Shown in pieces: positions 1-6,683 of a DNA stretch of 12,712 bases (positions are counted from its first letter, which is position 1; every line of letters starts with the position of its first letter). The notes below the pieces were generated by a model, which did no database searches, was not told where the DNA came from, and was given only the letters and a program-made list of their open reading frames with translations. Made by a program: the position numbers and the translations under genes. This DNA comes from Clostridiales bacterium (GTDB lineage Bacteria > Bacillota > Clostridia > Lachnospirales > Lachnospiraceae): the NCBI GenBank assembly GCA_019418195.1, contig DYCJ01000040.1:1-12712 (forward strand), in the 5' to 3' direction.

Positions 1-3
1 GAT

Positions 4-11
4 AGAGGGAG
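4..11 (+). promoter_or_regulatory. Ribosome binding site deciding the jetD start
   Basis: A Shine-Dalgarno-like AGAGGGAG lies at 4-11. It directly abuts the ATG at 12, which is too close for that codon to be used efficiently, but is 9 nt from the ATG at 21. This favours initiation at 21, giving a protein that starts MKLLTEY. Confidence 0.6.
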
Positions 12-20
12 ATGATACGG

Positions 21-1196
21 ATGAAGCTCCTGACAGAGTATCTGATACAGACCGCTGACGGACCGGCCTACCGGTCGGGAAATCTGGACGGGATGCGCCA
101 CCCCTCAGTGGACGGGAAAATGATCCGGGCGGCCGGAGGTATGAGAAATCTGATAAATGAGGCGGAGGAGCTGGAAAAAGCAGGTCTGATCCGGGCAGAA
201 CGTAAAAATCTGGGGATGGATATCGTGCGTATCCATTATCCGGTCAGTGTGATACCGGAGCTCTGCATACGTGCCGGAGTGGAAGACCCCAGAGCAAAAC
301 AGCTGAGATGGATCCGGGTTGTAGGGAAATGGGCGGGTGAAGCAAAGGGAACTTTCCTTGAACCGTATTACGATGCTCTGCTCCAACGGCTGGAGGCCGG
401 GCAGGATGTAAAGAAACCGGATATGGAGGATGGGGATTTCTTTCATTGCCTGAACCGGGCGGCGGTGATAGAATCACCGGTATGGAGAAGACAGTTCAGC
501 AGTGAAGTGCTGCACGATTCTAAAATGTTTGAGAAGAAATATCAGGATAAGGTCGTGACTGTGCTGGAGAAGTATTCGCCGCTGAGTGAAGAGGGGATGA
601 CTGCGGATGATATCCTGAGAGTACACGGGATCAAGACTTACTCGCAGACTCTGGAGTGGAAAGGCCCGCTGGTCTACCGGATCGGGAGCGGGAAGCCGAT
701 CGACAGCTCGGTGAACCTTTTCGGGACCGTGATCAACGCACAGACGCTGGAACAGGCAGTGCCAATAGCAGTTCCGGGAATCCGGCATATCATACTCGTT
801 GAGAACAAAGCAAATTATGAATCCATGGACTTCCGGGAGGATACCCTGTACATATACTGCCATGGCTTCTTCTCCCCGAAAGAACTGAAGTTTCTCGGTG
901 CATTGACGGAGATTACAGGTGGAAATACAGAATATCTGCACTGGGGAGATATGGATCTGGGTGGTATCAGGATCTTCCTGTATAATCAGCGGAAATTGTT
1001 CCCCGGCCTGAAGCCGTACCGGATGGATGCGTCTGCATATGAAACGGCCATAGCGCAAGGGGCGGGAATTCCCGTGAAAAAAGAAAAGAAAGAAAAGCTT
1101 CAAAGGCTGGATGCCGGCGATCTGGACGGATTGAAGGAGTGTATTTTGAAAACAGGGATGGAAATCGAGCAGGAAGCTTTGCTGCTGGTCGATTGA
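21..1196 (+). CDS. jetD: Wadjet anti-plasmid system nuclease subunit JetD (DUF2220/Toprim family)
   Basis: JetD is the nuclease of Wadjet, a defence complex in which an SMC-like JetABC motor extrudes small circular DNA and JetD cuts it (known for the family). Seen here, numbered from the longer possible start at 12 (394 aa; 391 aa from 21): an N-terminal winged-helix-like region at about 1-80, a helical middle at about 100-200, and a C-terminal Toprim fold. The Toprim acidic signature is intact: LVEN with E264, then WGDMDLGG with D313 and D315, then an IEQEAL segment at 385-390. A Lys-rich linker (KKEKKEK) lies near 356-362. Length fits JetD. The start at 21 is preferred for its ribosome binding site spacing; the ATG at 12 is the alternative. 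It is probably the last gene of a jetABCD operon whose other genes are off the left edge. Codon choice (many CGG, GGG) differs from the CGT-rich ribosomal genes next door. Wadjet subtype cannot be assigned without JetA-C. Confidence 0.85.
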   Translation: MKLLTEYLIQTADGPAYRSGNLDGMRHPSVDGKMIRAAGGMRNLINEAEELEKAGLIRAERKNLGMDIVRIHYPVSVIPELCIRAGVEDPRAKQLRWIRVVGKWAGEAKGTFLEPYYDALLQRLEAGQDVKKPDMEDGDFFHCLNRAAVIESPVWRRQFSSEVLHDSKMFEKKYQDKVVTVLEKYSPLSEEGMTADDILRVHGIKTYSQTLEWKGPLVYRIGSGKPIDSSVNLFGTVINAQTLEQAVPIAVPGIRHIILVENKANYESMDFREDTLYIYCHGFFSPKELKFLGALTEITGGNTEYLHWGDMDLGGIRIFLYNQRKLFPGLKPYRMDASAYETAIAQGAGIPVKKEKKEKLQRLDAGDLDGLKECILKTGMEIEQEALLLVD

Positions 1197-1238
1197 AAAA
1201 GTAAATTCCACTGCTAAGAGAAAAATAGTAAAAAGTAC

Positions 1239-1267
1239 TTGACAAAAAACAATCCGGGTGATATGGT
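1239..1267 (+). promoter_or_regulatory. Strong vegetative promoter of rplJ-rplL
   Basis: A perfect -35 TTGACA (1239-1244) is followed by a 17-nt spacer and a -10 TATGGT (1262-1267). A TG at 1259-1260 gives an extended -10 (TGaTATGGT). The start of transcription is predicted near 1274. The promoter lies only about 45 nt after the jetD stop, and the sequence between them (1197-1238) shows no terminator hairpin. Confidence 0.85.
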
Positions 1268-1273
1268 AATACA

Positions 1274-1398
1274 GCAACTGCCGAAGACAGTAGGTGCTGT
1301 AAAGCGTAAGGATTAAAACGCCTACCGAGGAGAGTCAGATTTATTACGAGAGTATGAATTTACGAACCTCTGTGTCTTTGGATGCGGAGGTTTCTTTT
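1274..1398 (+). promoter_or_regulatory. Ribosomal protein L10 leader (autoregulatory mRNA element)
   Basis: The untranslated leader of rplJ carries the features of the L10 leader family. A CCGAAGACAG segment (1281-1290) runs into GTAGGTG (1290-1296), which pairs with CGCCTAC (1319-1325) and is followed at once by CGAGG. In this family the L10(L12)4 complex binds the leader and lowers expression of its own operon. The leader ends in a complete intrinsic terminator at 1365-1398, so control is probably by premature termination. GAGG at 1327-1330 could pair with CCTC at 1367-1370 in the terminator's 5' arm as part of an antiterminator, but I could not fix that structure by eye. What is seen is the conserved motif, stem and terminator; the mechanism is inferred from the family. 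Confidence 0.85.
1365..1398 (+). terminator. Intrinsic terminator (attenuator) inside the L10 leader
   Basis: A 12-bp stem pairs 1365-1376 (AACCTCTGTGTC) with 1381-1392 (GATGCGGAGGTT), including three G-U pairs. It closes on a TTTG tetraloop and is followed by TCTTTT (1393-1398). It lies 22 nt before the rplJ ribosome binding site, as expected for an attenuator that L10 would favour when in excess. Confidence 0.8.
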
Positions 1399-1419
1399 GG
1401 CAGTACACGCAAAATAAAT

Positions 1420-1428
1420 AAGGAGGTG
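1420..1428 (+). promoter_or_regulatory. Ribosome binding site deciding the rplJ start
   Basis: AAGGAGGTG at 1420-1428 is a near-perfect Shine-Dalgarno sequence, 9 nt before a GTG at 1438. It places the start there and not at the in-frame ATG at 1354, which lies inside the leader just before the terminator hairpin. Confidence 0.9.
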
Positions 1429-1437
1429 TACCTGAAA

Positions 1438-2013
1438 GTGGCAAAAGTTGAATTAAAACAGCCGATCGTACAGGCAATCGCAGAAGAGATCAAGGATGCT
1501 CAGTCAGTTGTTCTTGTTGATTACCGCGGACTTACAGTTGCTCAGGATACAGAGCTTCGTAAGCAGCTCAGAGAAGCAGGTGTGGTATACAAGGTTTATA
1601 AGAACACCATGATGAAGAGAGCTTTCGAAGGAACAGAGTGTGAAGGCCTTGAGAGCTGCCTGGAAGGACCGAGCGCTATCGCAATCTCCAAAGATGACGC
1701 GACAGCTCCGGCAAGAATCCTGTGCAACTTCGCAAAAGACGCACCGGCACTTGAGCTTAAGGGCGGTGTCGTAGAAGGTAATGTCTACGATGTCGCAGGA
1801 CTTACAGAACTTTCCAAGATTCCGTCAAGAGAAGTACTTCTCTCCAGACTCCTTGGAAGTATGCAGTCACCGATTGCCAACTTTGCGCGTGTTATTAAAC
1901 AGATCGCAGAGAAGGGCGGCGAGACAGCAGAGGCTGAAGCAGCACCGGCAGAGGCTGCAGAGGCACCGGTTGAGGCGGCAGCAGAAGCTCCGGCTGAGAC
2001 AGCGGCAGAGTAA
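1438..2013 (+). CDS. rplJ: 50S ribosomal protein L10 (uL10)
   Basis: L10 anchors L7/L12 dimers to 23S rRNA, forming the ribosomal stalk that recruits translation GTPases. The 191-aa protein starts at a GTG codon (MAKVELKQP) and carries the classic L10 signature VVLVDYRGLTV at about 24-34, then YKVYKNTMMKRAF at about 51-63. Residues 1-160 cover the usual L10 length, including the C-terminal helix (about 129-157) that holds L12. Residues 161-191 form an extra tail made almost only of Ala, Glu and Pro with a little Thr, Gly and Val, encoded by GC-rich near-repeats. In-frame extension back to 1354 would translate through the leader terminator and is not credible. Expression is from the promoter at 1239 and is probably limited by the L10 leader. 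rplL follows 105 nt downstream. Confidence 0.97.
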   Translation: MAKVELKQPIVQAIAEEIKDAQSVVLVDYRGLTVAQDTELRKQLREAGVVYKVYKNTMMKRAFEGTECEGLESCLEGPSAIAISKDDATAPARILCNFAKDAPALELKGGVVEGNVYDVAGLTELSKIPSREVLLSRLLGSMQSPIANFARVIKQIAEKGGETAEAEAAPAEAAEAPVEAAAEAPAETAAE

Positions 2014-2017
2014 TGCC

Positions 2018-2070
2018 GAAACCGCGCGGATAAGCGCATAAAGCGGAGGCGGGAAACCGCACGCGATAAG
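2018..2070 (+). repeat. GC-rich imperfect direct repeat in the rplJ-rplL gap
   Basis: Two near copies of GAAACCGCGCGGATAAG occur at 2018-2034 and 2053-2070, the second reading GAAACCGCACGCGATAAG. Each holds short self-complementary GC blocks (CCGCGCGG at 2022-2029). GCGG at 2049-2052 and CCGC at 2057-2060 close a GAAA tetraloop. No U-run follows, so this is not a terminator. It may be an RNA processing or stability structure between the two cistrons. Function is unknown. Confidence 0.45.
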
Positions 2071-2118
2071 AAAATAAGAAATCATTTGATGAAATAAGAA
2101 AAATGGAGGATATCAAAA

Positions 2119-2496
2119 ATGGCTAAATTGACAACAGCTGAAATGATCGATGCGATCAAAGAGTTATCAGTATTAGAGTTAAACGAGCTTGTAAAAGCTT
2201 GCGAAGAAGAGTTTGGCGTATCTGCAGCAGCAGGCGTTGTAGTTGCAGCAGCAGGCGGAGACGGAGCTGCAGCAGCAGAGGAGAAAGATGAGTTTGATGT
2301 AGAGCTTGTATCTGCAGGAGCTTCCAAGGTTAAAGTTATCAAAGCTGTACGTGAGATCACAGGTCTCGGACTGAAAGAGGCTAAAGAGCTCGTAGACAAC
2401 GCTCCGAAGGTACTCAAAGAGGCTGTTTCCAAGGCTGAGGCTGAGGAGATCAAGGCTAAACTTGAGGAGCAGGGTGCTGAGGTTAACCTGAAATAA
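2119..2496 (+). CDS. rplL: 50S ribosomal protein L7/L12 (bL12)
   Basis: L7/L12 is the multi-copy stalk protein that binds and stimulates elongation factors on the ribosome. The 125-aa length is normal. Residues 1-32 form the N-terminal dimerisation and L10-binding domain ([20 protein letters not shown]). An Ala/Gly-rich hinge spans about 35-53. The C-terminal factor-binding domain starts near EFDVEL and includes [20 protein letters not shown] and the VKEA-like [14 protein letters not shown] helix. Translation starts at an ATG with GGAGG at 2105-2109 upstream. It is cotranscribed with rplJ, and L12 is needed in several copies per L10, which its separate strong ribosome binding site may serve. 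Confidence 0.98.
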   Translation: MAKLTTAEMIDAIKELSVLELNELVKACEEEFGVSAAAGVVVAAAGGDGAAAAEEKDEFDVELVSAGASKVKVIKAVREITGLGLKEAKELVDNAPKVLKEAVSKAEAEEIKAKLEEQGAEVNLK

Positions 2497-2583
2497 TCAG
2501 GAAACTGAAATCCTGTTGTCACAGAGACGGATGTCCGTCACTGACAAGAGATAAAACACGGACCGTGGAAGAGTTTAGAGATC
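2497..2583 (+). other. rplL-rpoB intergenic stretch with small hairpins
   Basis: No gene is seen between 2497 and 2802. This first part holds several short inverted repeats: TCAG-GAAA-CTGA (2497-2508), which competes with CAGGA/TCCTG (2498-2502 with 2511-2515); GACGG/CCGTC (2526-2530 with 2535-2539, ATGT loop); and a CACGG-A-CCGTG palindrome (2557-2567). None has a U-run, so they read as 3'-end or processing structures, not terminators. Confidence 0.4.
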
Positions 2584-2603
2584 AGACGCTTCTGCGGTCT
2601 TTT
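2584..2603 (+). terminator. Weak intrinsic terminator candidate after rplL
   Basis: AGACGC (2584-2589) pairs with GCGGTCT (2594-2600) around a TTCT loop with one bulged G. The run of Ts is short (TCTTTT). This would give partial termination at most, in keeping with a reduction of transcription between the ribosomal stalk genes and rpoBC. Confidence 0.35.
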
Positions 2604-2668
2604 GAATTGAAAAGGGCGTATGATACCACATATGCTGAAAAATGTCAAGATAAATTGAAAAATAGTTG

Positions 2669-2698
2669 TTGACAGTATAAAGAGTTTTGTGATATAGT
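2669..2698 (+). promoter_or_regulatory. Strong vegetative promoter of rpoB-rpoC
   Basis: A perfect -35 TTGACA (2669-2674) is followed by an 18-nt spacer and a -10 TATAGT (2693-2698). A TG at 2690-2691 forms an extended -10. The predicted start is near 2705, leaving a 5' UTR of about 98 nt. The -35 also forms the right arm of a TGTCAA...TTGACA inverted repeat (left arm 2643-2648), which may be chance or an operator. Confidence 0.8.
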
Positions 2699-2712
2699 AA
2701 AAAATGCACTAT

Positions 2713-2767
2713 TATGGAAAGGTATGCCATATAAGACGCATTATTATAATGTCGCAAGGCTCTTTTC
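2713..2767 (+). promoter_or_regulatory. Structured 5' UTR of rpoB
   Basis: After the predicted transcription start there are two hairpins. TATGG (2713-2717) pairs with CCATA (2727-2731). GCATTA (2738-2743) pairs with TAATGT (2747-2752) around a TTA loop. GCC at 2726-2728 could alternatively pair with GGC at 2758-2760 around the second hairpin; that pairing is followed by TCTTTT. This layout resembles a weak attenuator with alternative folds, but stems are short and the assignment is tentative. Confidence 0.35.
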
Positions 2768-2802
2768 ATTATGTATAGATTAACAAGAGGAGTGAAACGT
2801 CA

Positions 2803-5800
2803 ATGGAGAAAAACAGGATCCGTCCCATTAAAACCGGAAACAGCTTCCGCATGAGCTATTCCAGGCAGAAGGAAGTATTGGAGATGCCCAATCTCATTGA
2901 AGTTCAGAAAGATTCCTATCAGTGGTTTCTGGATGAAGGTCTCAAAGAGGTGTTCGATGATATTTCCCCTATCTCAGATTTCAGTGGACATCTGAGTCTG
3001 GAATTTGTGGATTTCACACTCTGCGAAGATGATGTGAAATACACGATCGACGAGTGCAAAGAGCGCGATGCGACTTATGCGGCACCCTTGAAAGTAAGGG
3101 TAAGGCTCCACAATAAAGAGACTGATGAGATCAATGAGCATGAGATCTTCATGGGAGATCTTCCGCTGATGACGAAGACAGGTACGTTTGTCATCAACGG
3201 GGCAGAACGTGTCATCGTCAGCCAGCTTGTGCGTTCACCGGGAATCTATTATGGCATTGCCCATGATAAGCTCGGTAAAAAACTCTATTCGGCGACCGTT
3301 ATCCCGAACAGAGGTGCATGGCTTGAGTACGAGACTGACTCCAATGACGTTTTTTACGTGCGCGTTGACCGTACGAGAAAAGTGCCGATCACAGTGCTGA
3401 TCCGTGCACTTGGTATCGGTACGAACGCTGAGATCATCGATCTGTTCGGCGAGGAACCGAAGATCCTTGCGAGCTTTGGAAAGGACACTGCTGAGAACTA
3501 TCAGGAGGGTCTGTTAGAGCTGTACAAAAAGATCCGTCCGGGCGAGCCGCTTGCAGTGGACAGTGCTGAGAGTCTGATCAACAGTATGTTCTTTGATCCG
3601 AGACGCTATGATCTGGCGAAAGTAGGACGCTATAAATTCAATAAGAAACTGATGCTCAGAAACCGTGTGAACGGCTGTATCCTTGCGGAAGATGTTGTCA
3701 GCCCGCTGACAGGTGAAGTTGTGGCTGAAAAAGGGACAAAGATCACACGTGAGATCGCTGACGCAATCCAGAATTCGGCGGCTGAGTATCTGTGGGTAGA
3801 GGGAGAGGATGCTTCCAGAAATATTAAGATCCTTTCCAATATGATGGTAGATCTGCAGGCAGTCGTAGACATTGATCCGAAAGAGGCCGGCGTGACAGAG
3901 CAGGTGTACTATCCGGTGCTGGCAGGCATCATCGAGGAGTCAGCAGGAGACATCGATGAGATGAAGCGTATGATCAGACGCGATATTCACGACCTGATCC
4001 CGAAGCATATTACGAAGGAAGATATTCTTGCTTCTATTAACTATAATATCCATCTTGAGTATGGCATCGGAAACGATGATGATATCGATCATCTGGGCAA
4101 CCGCCGTATCCGTGCAGTGGGTGAACTCCTTCAGAACCAGTACAGGATTGGCCTGTCCAGACTGGAGAGAGTTGTGCGCGAGCGTATGACGACACAGGAT
4201 CAGGAGGGCATTTCTCCGCAGTCACTGATCAATATCAAACCGGTGACCGCAGCTGTGAAAGAATTCTTCGGATCTTCCCAGTTATCTCAGTTCATGGATC
4301 AGAACAACCCGCTGGGTGAGCTGACACATAAGAGACGTCTCTCCGCTTTGGGACCAGGCGGTCTTTCCAGAGACCGTGCCGGATTCGAGGTGCGTGACGT
4401 ACATTACTCCCACTACGGAAGAATGTGCCCGATCGAGACTCCTGAGGGTCCGAACATCGGTCTGATCAACTCTCTTGCATGCTATGCAAGGATCAACCAG
4501 TACGGATTTATCGAGGCACCGTACCGCAAGGTCGACAAGTCTGATCCGGCAAATCCGCGCGTAACGGACGAAGTAGTCTACATGACTGCAGACGAAGAGG
4601 ATAACTATCATGTAGCTCAGGCGAATACGCCTCTTGATGAGGAAGGACACTTTGTAAATAAGAATGTGTCCGGTCGTTACCGTGAAGAGACACAGGAGTA
4701 TGAGAGAAATAAATTCGACTACATGGATGTATCTCCGAAGATGGTATTCTCCGTGGCTACAGCGCTGATCCCGTTCCTGCAGAACGATGACGCGAACCGT
4801 GCCCTCATGGGATCCAACATGCAGCGTCAGGCAGTGCCGCTGCTGACGACAGAGGCTCCGGTAGTCGGTACAGGTATGGAAGTAAAGGCTGCCGTTGACT
4901 CAGGCGTATGTATCGTTGCTGAGGAGGCGGGAACAGTTGAAAGCTCCACTTCCACAGAAATCGTGATCCGTCACGAGGACGGAACGAAGAAGTCATATAA
5001 ACTGACAAAGTTCCAGAGAAGTAACCAGAGCAACTGCTACAATCAGAGACCGATCGTCGACAAAGGCGATGTAGTGGAAAAAGGTCAGGTGATCGCAGAC
5101 GGTCCGTCCACTTCCGGCGGCGAGATGGCGCTGGGTAAGAATCCCCTGATCGGATTCATGACATGGGAAGGTTACAACTACGAGGATGCCGTTCTCTTAA
5201 GTGAGAGACTGGTACAGGATGATGTTTATACTTCTGTCCACATCGAAGAGTATGAGGCAGAAGCAAGAGATACAAAGCTCGGACCTGAGGAAATCACGAG
5301 AGATATCCCGGGCGTGGGCGATGATGCGCTGAAAGATCTGGATGAGAGAGGTATCATCCGCATCGGTGCTGAGGTACGCGCGGGAGATATCCTTGTCGGA
5401 AAAGTAACTCCAAAGGGAGAGACCGAGCTGACAGCAGAGGAGAGACTTCTCCGTGCGATCTTCGGTGAGAAGGCACGTGAGGTAAGAGATACTTCCCTGA
5501 AAGTGCCGCATGGTGAATATGGTATTGTCGTGGACGCAAAAGTGTTTACAAGGGAGAACGGAGACGAGCTCTCACCGGGAGTAAACCAGTCAGTCCGCAT
5601 CTATATTGCACAGAAGAGGAAGATTTCCGTCGGTGATAAGATGGCCGGACGTCATGGTAACAAGGGTGTCGTTTCCCGCGTGCTTCCGGTCGAAGATATG
5701 CCGTTCCTTCCGAACGGACGCCCGCTTGATATCGTGCTTAACCCGCTGGGTGTGCCGTCACGTATGAATATCGGACAGGTACTTGAGATCCATTTAAGTC

Positions 5801-6666
5801 TTGCAGCGAAAGCACTCGGATTTAACATCTCAACGCCGGTATTCGACGGCGCAAACGAGGTGGATATCATGGATACCCTGGACCTCGCAAATGATTATGT
5901 AAACCTTGAGTGGGATGAATTTGAGAAGAAACACGGAGAGGAGCTTCTTCCGGAAGTTCTCCAGTATCTTTCTGACAACAGAGAACACAGGAAACTGTGG
6001 AAGGGAGTGCCGCTTTCCAGAGATGGTAAGGTCCGCTTAAGAGACGGGCGTACCGGAGAATTCTTTGACAGCCCGGTTACGATCGGACACATGCATTACC
6101 TGAAGCTGCATCACCTTGTCGACGACAAGATCCATGCACGTTCCACAGGTCCGTACTCACTTGTTACACAGCAGCCGCTGGGCGGTAAGGCGCAGTTTGG
6201 AGGACAGCGTTTCGGAGAGATGGAGGTGTGGGCTCTTGAGGCCTACGGCGCATCTTACACACTTCAGGAGATCCTGACGGTAAAATCTGATGATGTTGTC
6301 GGACGTGTGAAGACTTATGAGGCCATCATCAAAGGCGAGAATATCCCTGAACCAGGAGTTCCGGAGTCCTTCAAGGTACTCTTAAAAGAGCTGCAGTCAC
6401 TGGCACTCGATGTCCGCGTGCTGCGTGACGACAACACAGAAGTCGAGATCATGGAGAATGTCGACTACGGAGAGACGGATCTGCGCCATATCATTGAAGG
6501 AGACAGAAAGTACCGTGATGATAATGAATCTTTCGGTGACCATGGATTTACAGAGCAGGAATTCGTAGGAGAAGAGCTGGAGGATATCGAACCGGAGGAA
6601 GAACCGGATGACAGTGATCTGGAAGGAATTGAATTCGACGAGTATTCTGGATATGATGAAAACTAA
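2803..6666 (+). CDS. rpoB: DNA-directed RNA polymerase subunit beta
   Basis: RpoB is the beta subunit of core RNA polymerase and forms one side of the active-site cleft and the rifampicin pocket. The 1287-aa protein has the normal order of beta domains: protrusion and lobe in the N-terminal half, then the rifampicin region beginning [15 protein letters not shown] at G490, then [34 protein letters not shown], the [20 protein letters not shown] segment, [19 protein letters not shown], and the C-terminal [19 protein letters not shown] clamp segment. Resistance-hotspot residues are wild type: D499, H509 and S514 correspond to E. coli D516, H526 and S531. The conserved core ends near 1200, and the last part is a long acidic tail (about 1240-1287). 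AGAGGAG at 2786-2792 precedes the ATG by 10 nt. The stop TAA overlaps an ATG at 6666, but rpoC is better started at 6684. Confidence 0.98.
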   Translation: MEKNRIRPIKTGNSFRMSYSRQKEVLEMPNLIEVQKDSYQWFLDEGLKEVFDDISPISDFSGHLSLEFVDFTLCEDDVKYTIDECKERDATYAAPLKVRVRLHNKETDEINEHEIFMGDLPLMTKTGTFVINGAERVIVSQLVRSPGIYYGIAHDKLGKKLYSATVIPNRGAWLEYETDSNDVFYVRVDRTRKVPITVLIRALGIGTNAEIIDLFGEEPKILASFGKDTAENYQEGLLELYKKIRPGEPLAVDSAESLINSMFFDPRRYDLAKVGRYKFNKKLMLRNRVNGCILAEDVVSPLTGEVVAEKGTKITREIADAIQNSAAEYLWVEGEDASRNIKILSNMMVDLQAVVDIDPKEAGVTEQVYYPVLAGIIEESAGDIDEMKRMIRRDIHDLIPKHITKEDILASINYNIHLEYGIGNDDDIDHLGNRRIRAVGELLQNQYRIGLSRLERVVRERMTTQDQEGISPQSLINIKPVTAAVKEFFGSSQLSQFMDQNNPLGELTHKRRLSALGPGGLSRDRAGFEVRDVHYSHYGRMCPIETPEGPNIGLINSLACYARINQYGFIEAPYRKVDKSDPANPRVTDEVVYMTADEEDNYHVAQANTPLDEEGHFVNKNVSGRYREETQEYERNKFDYMDVSPKMVFSVATALIPFLQNDDANRALMGSNMQRQAVPLLTTEAPVVGTGMEVKAAVDSGVCIVAEEAGTVESSTSTEIVIRHEDGTKKSYKLTKFQRSNQSNCYNQRPIVDKGDVVEKGQVIADGPSTSGGEMALGKNPLIGFMTWEGYNYEDAVLLSERLVQDDVYTSVHIEEYEAEARDTKLGPEEITRDIPGVGDDALKDLDERGIIRIGAEVRAGDILVGKVTPKGETELTAEERLLRAIFGEKAREVRDTSLKVPHGEYGIVVDAKVFTRENGDELSPGVNQSVRIYIAQKRKISVGDKMAGRHGNKGVVSRVLPVEDMPFLPNGRPLDIVLNPLGVPSRMNIGQVLEIHLSLAAKALGFNISTPVFDGANEVDIMDTLDLANDYVNLEWDEFEKKHGEELLPEVLQYLSDNREHRKLWKGVPLSRDGKVRLRDGRTGEFFDSPVTIGHMHYLKLHHLVDDKIHARSTGPYSLVTQQPLGGKAQFGGQRFGEMEVWALEAYGASYTLQEILTVKSDDVVGRVKTYEAIIKGENIPEPGVPESFKVLLKELQSLALDVRVLRDDNTEVEIMENVDYGETDLRHIIEGDRKYRDDNESFGDHGFTEQEFVGEELEDIEPEEEPDDSDLEGIEFDEYSGYDEN

Positions 6667-6667
6667 T

Positions 6668-6675
6668 GGGAGGAG
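6668..6675 (+). promoter_or_regulatory. Ribosome binding site deciding the rpoC start
   Basis: GGGAGGAG at 6668-6675 is 8 nt before the ATG at 6684. The in-frame ATG at 6666, which overlaps the rpoB stop, has no Shine-Dalgarno sequence ahead of it and would be placed on top of this one. The start at 6684 (MPNNNEQQY) is therefore preferred. Confidence 0.8.
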
Positions 6676-6683
6676 CCATATCT

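Noticed and set aside
474..1277. 267-codon open frame antisense to jetD
   Set aside because: It covers the conserved Toprim coding region and the rplJ -35 box, with no recognisable domain; a shadow frame.
2557..2567. CACGGACCGTG palindrome as an operator or hairpin
   Set aside because: The centre is one base, so no hairpin can form, and it is too short to claim as an operator without conservation data.
2575..2769. 64-codon minus-strand open frame in the rplL-rpoB gap
   Set aside because: It spans the rpoB promoter and leader, lacks a ribosome binding site and has AT-rich random composition.
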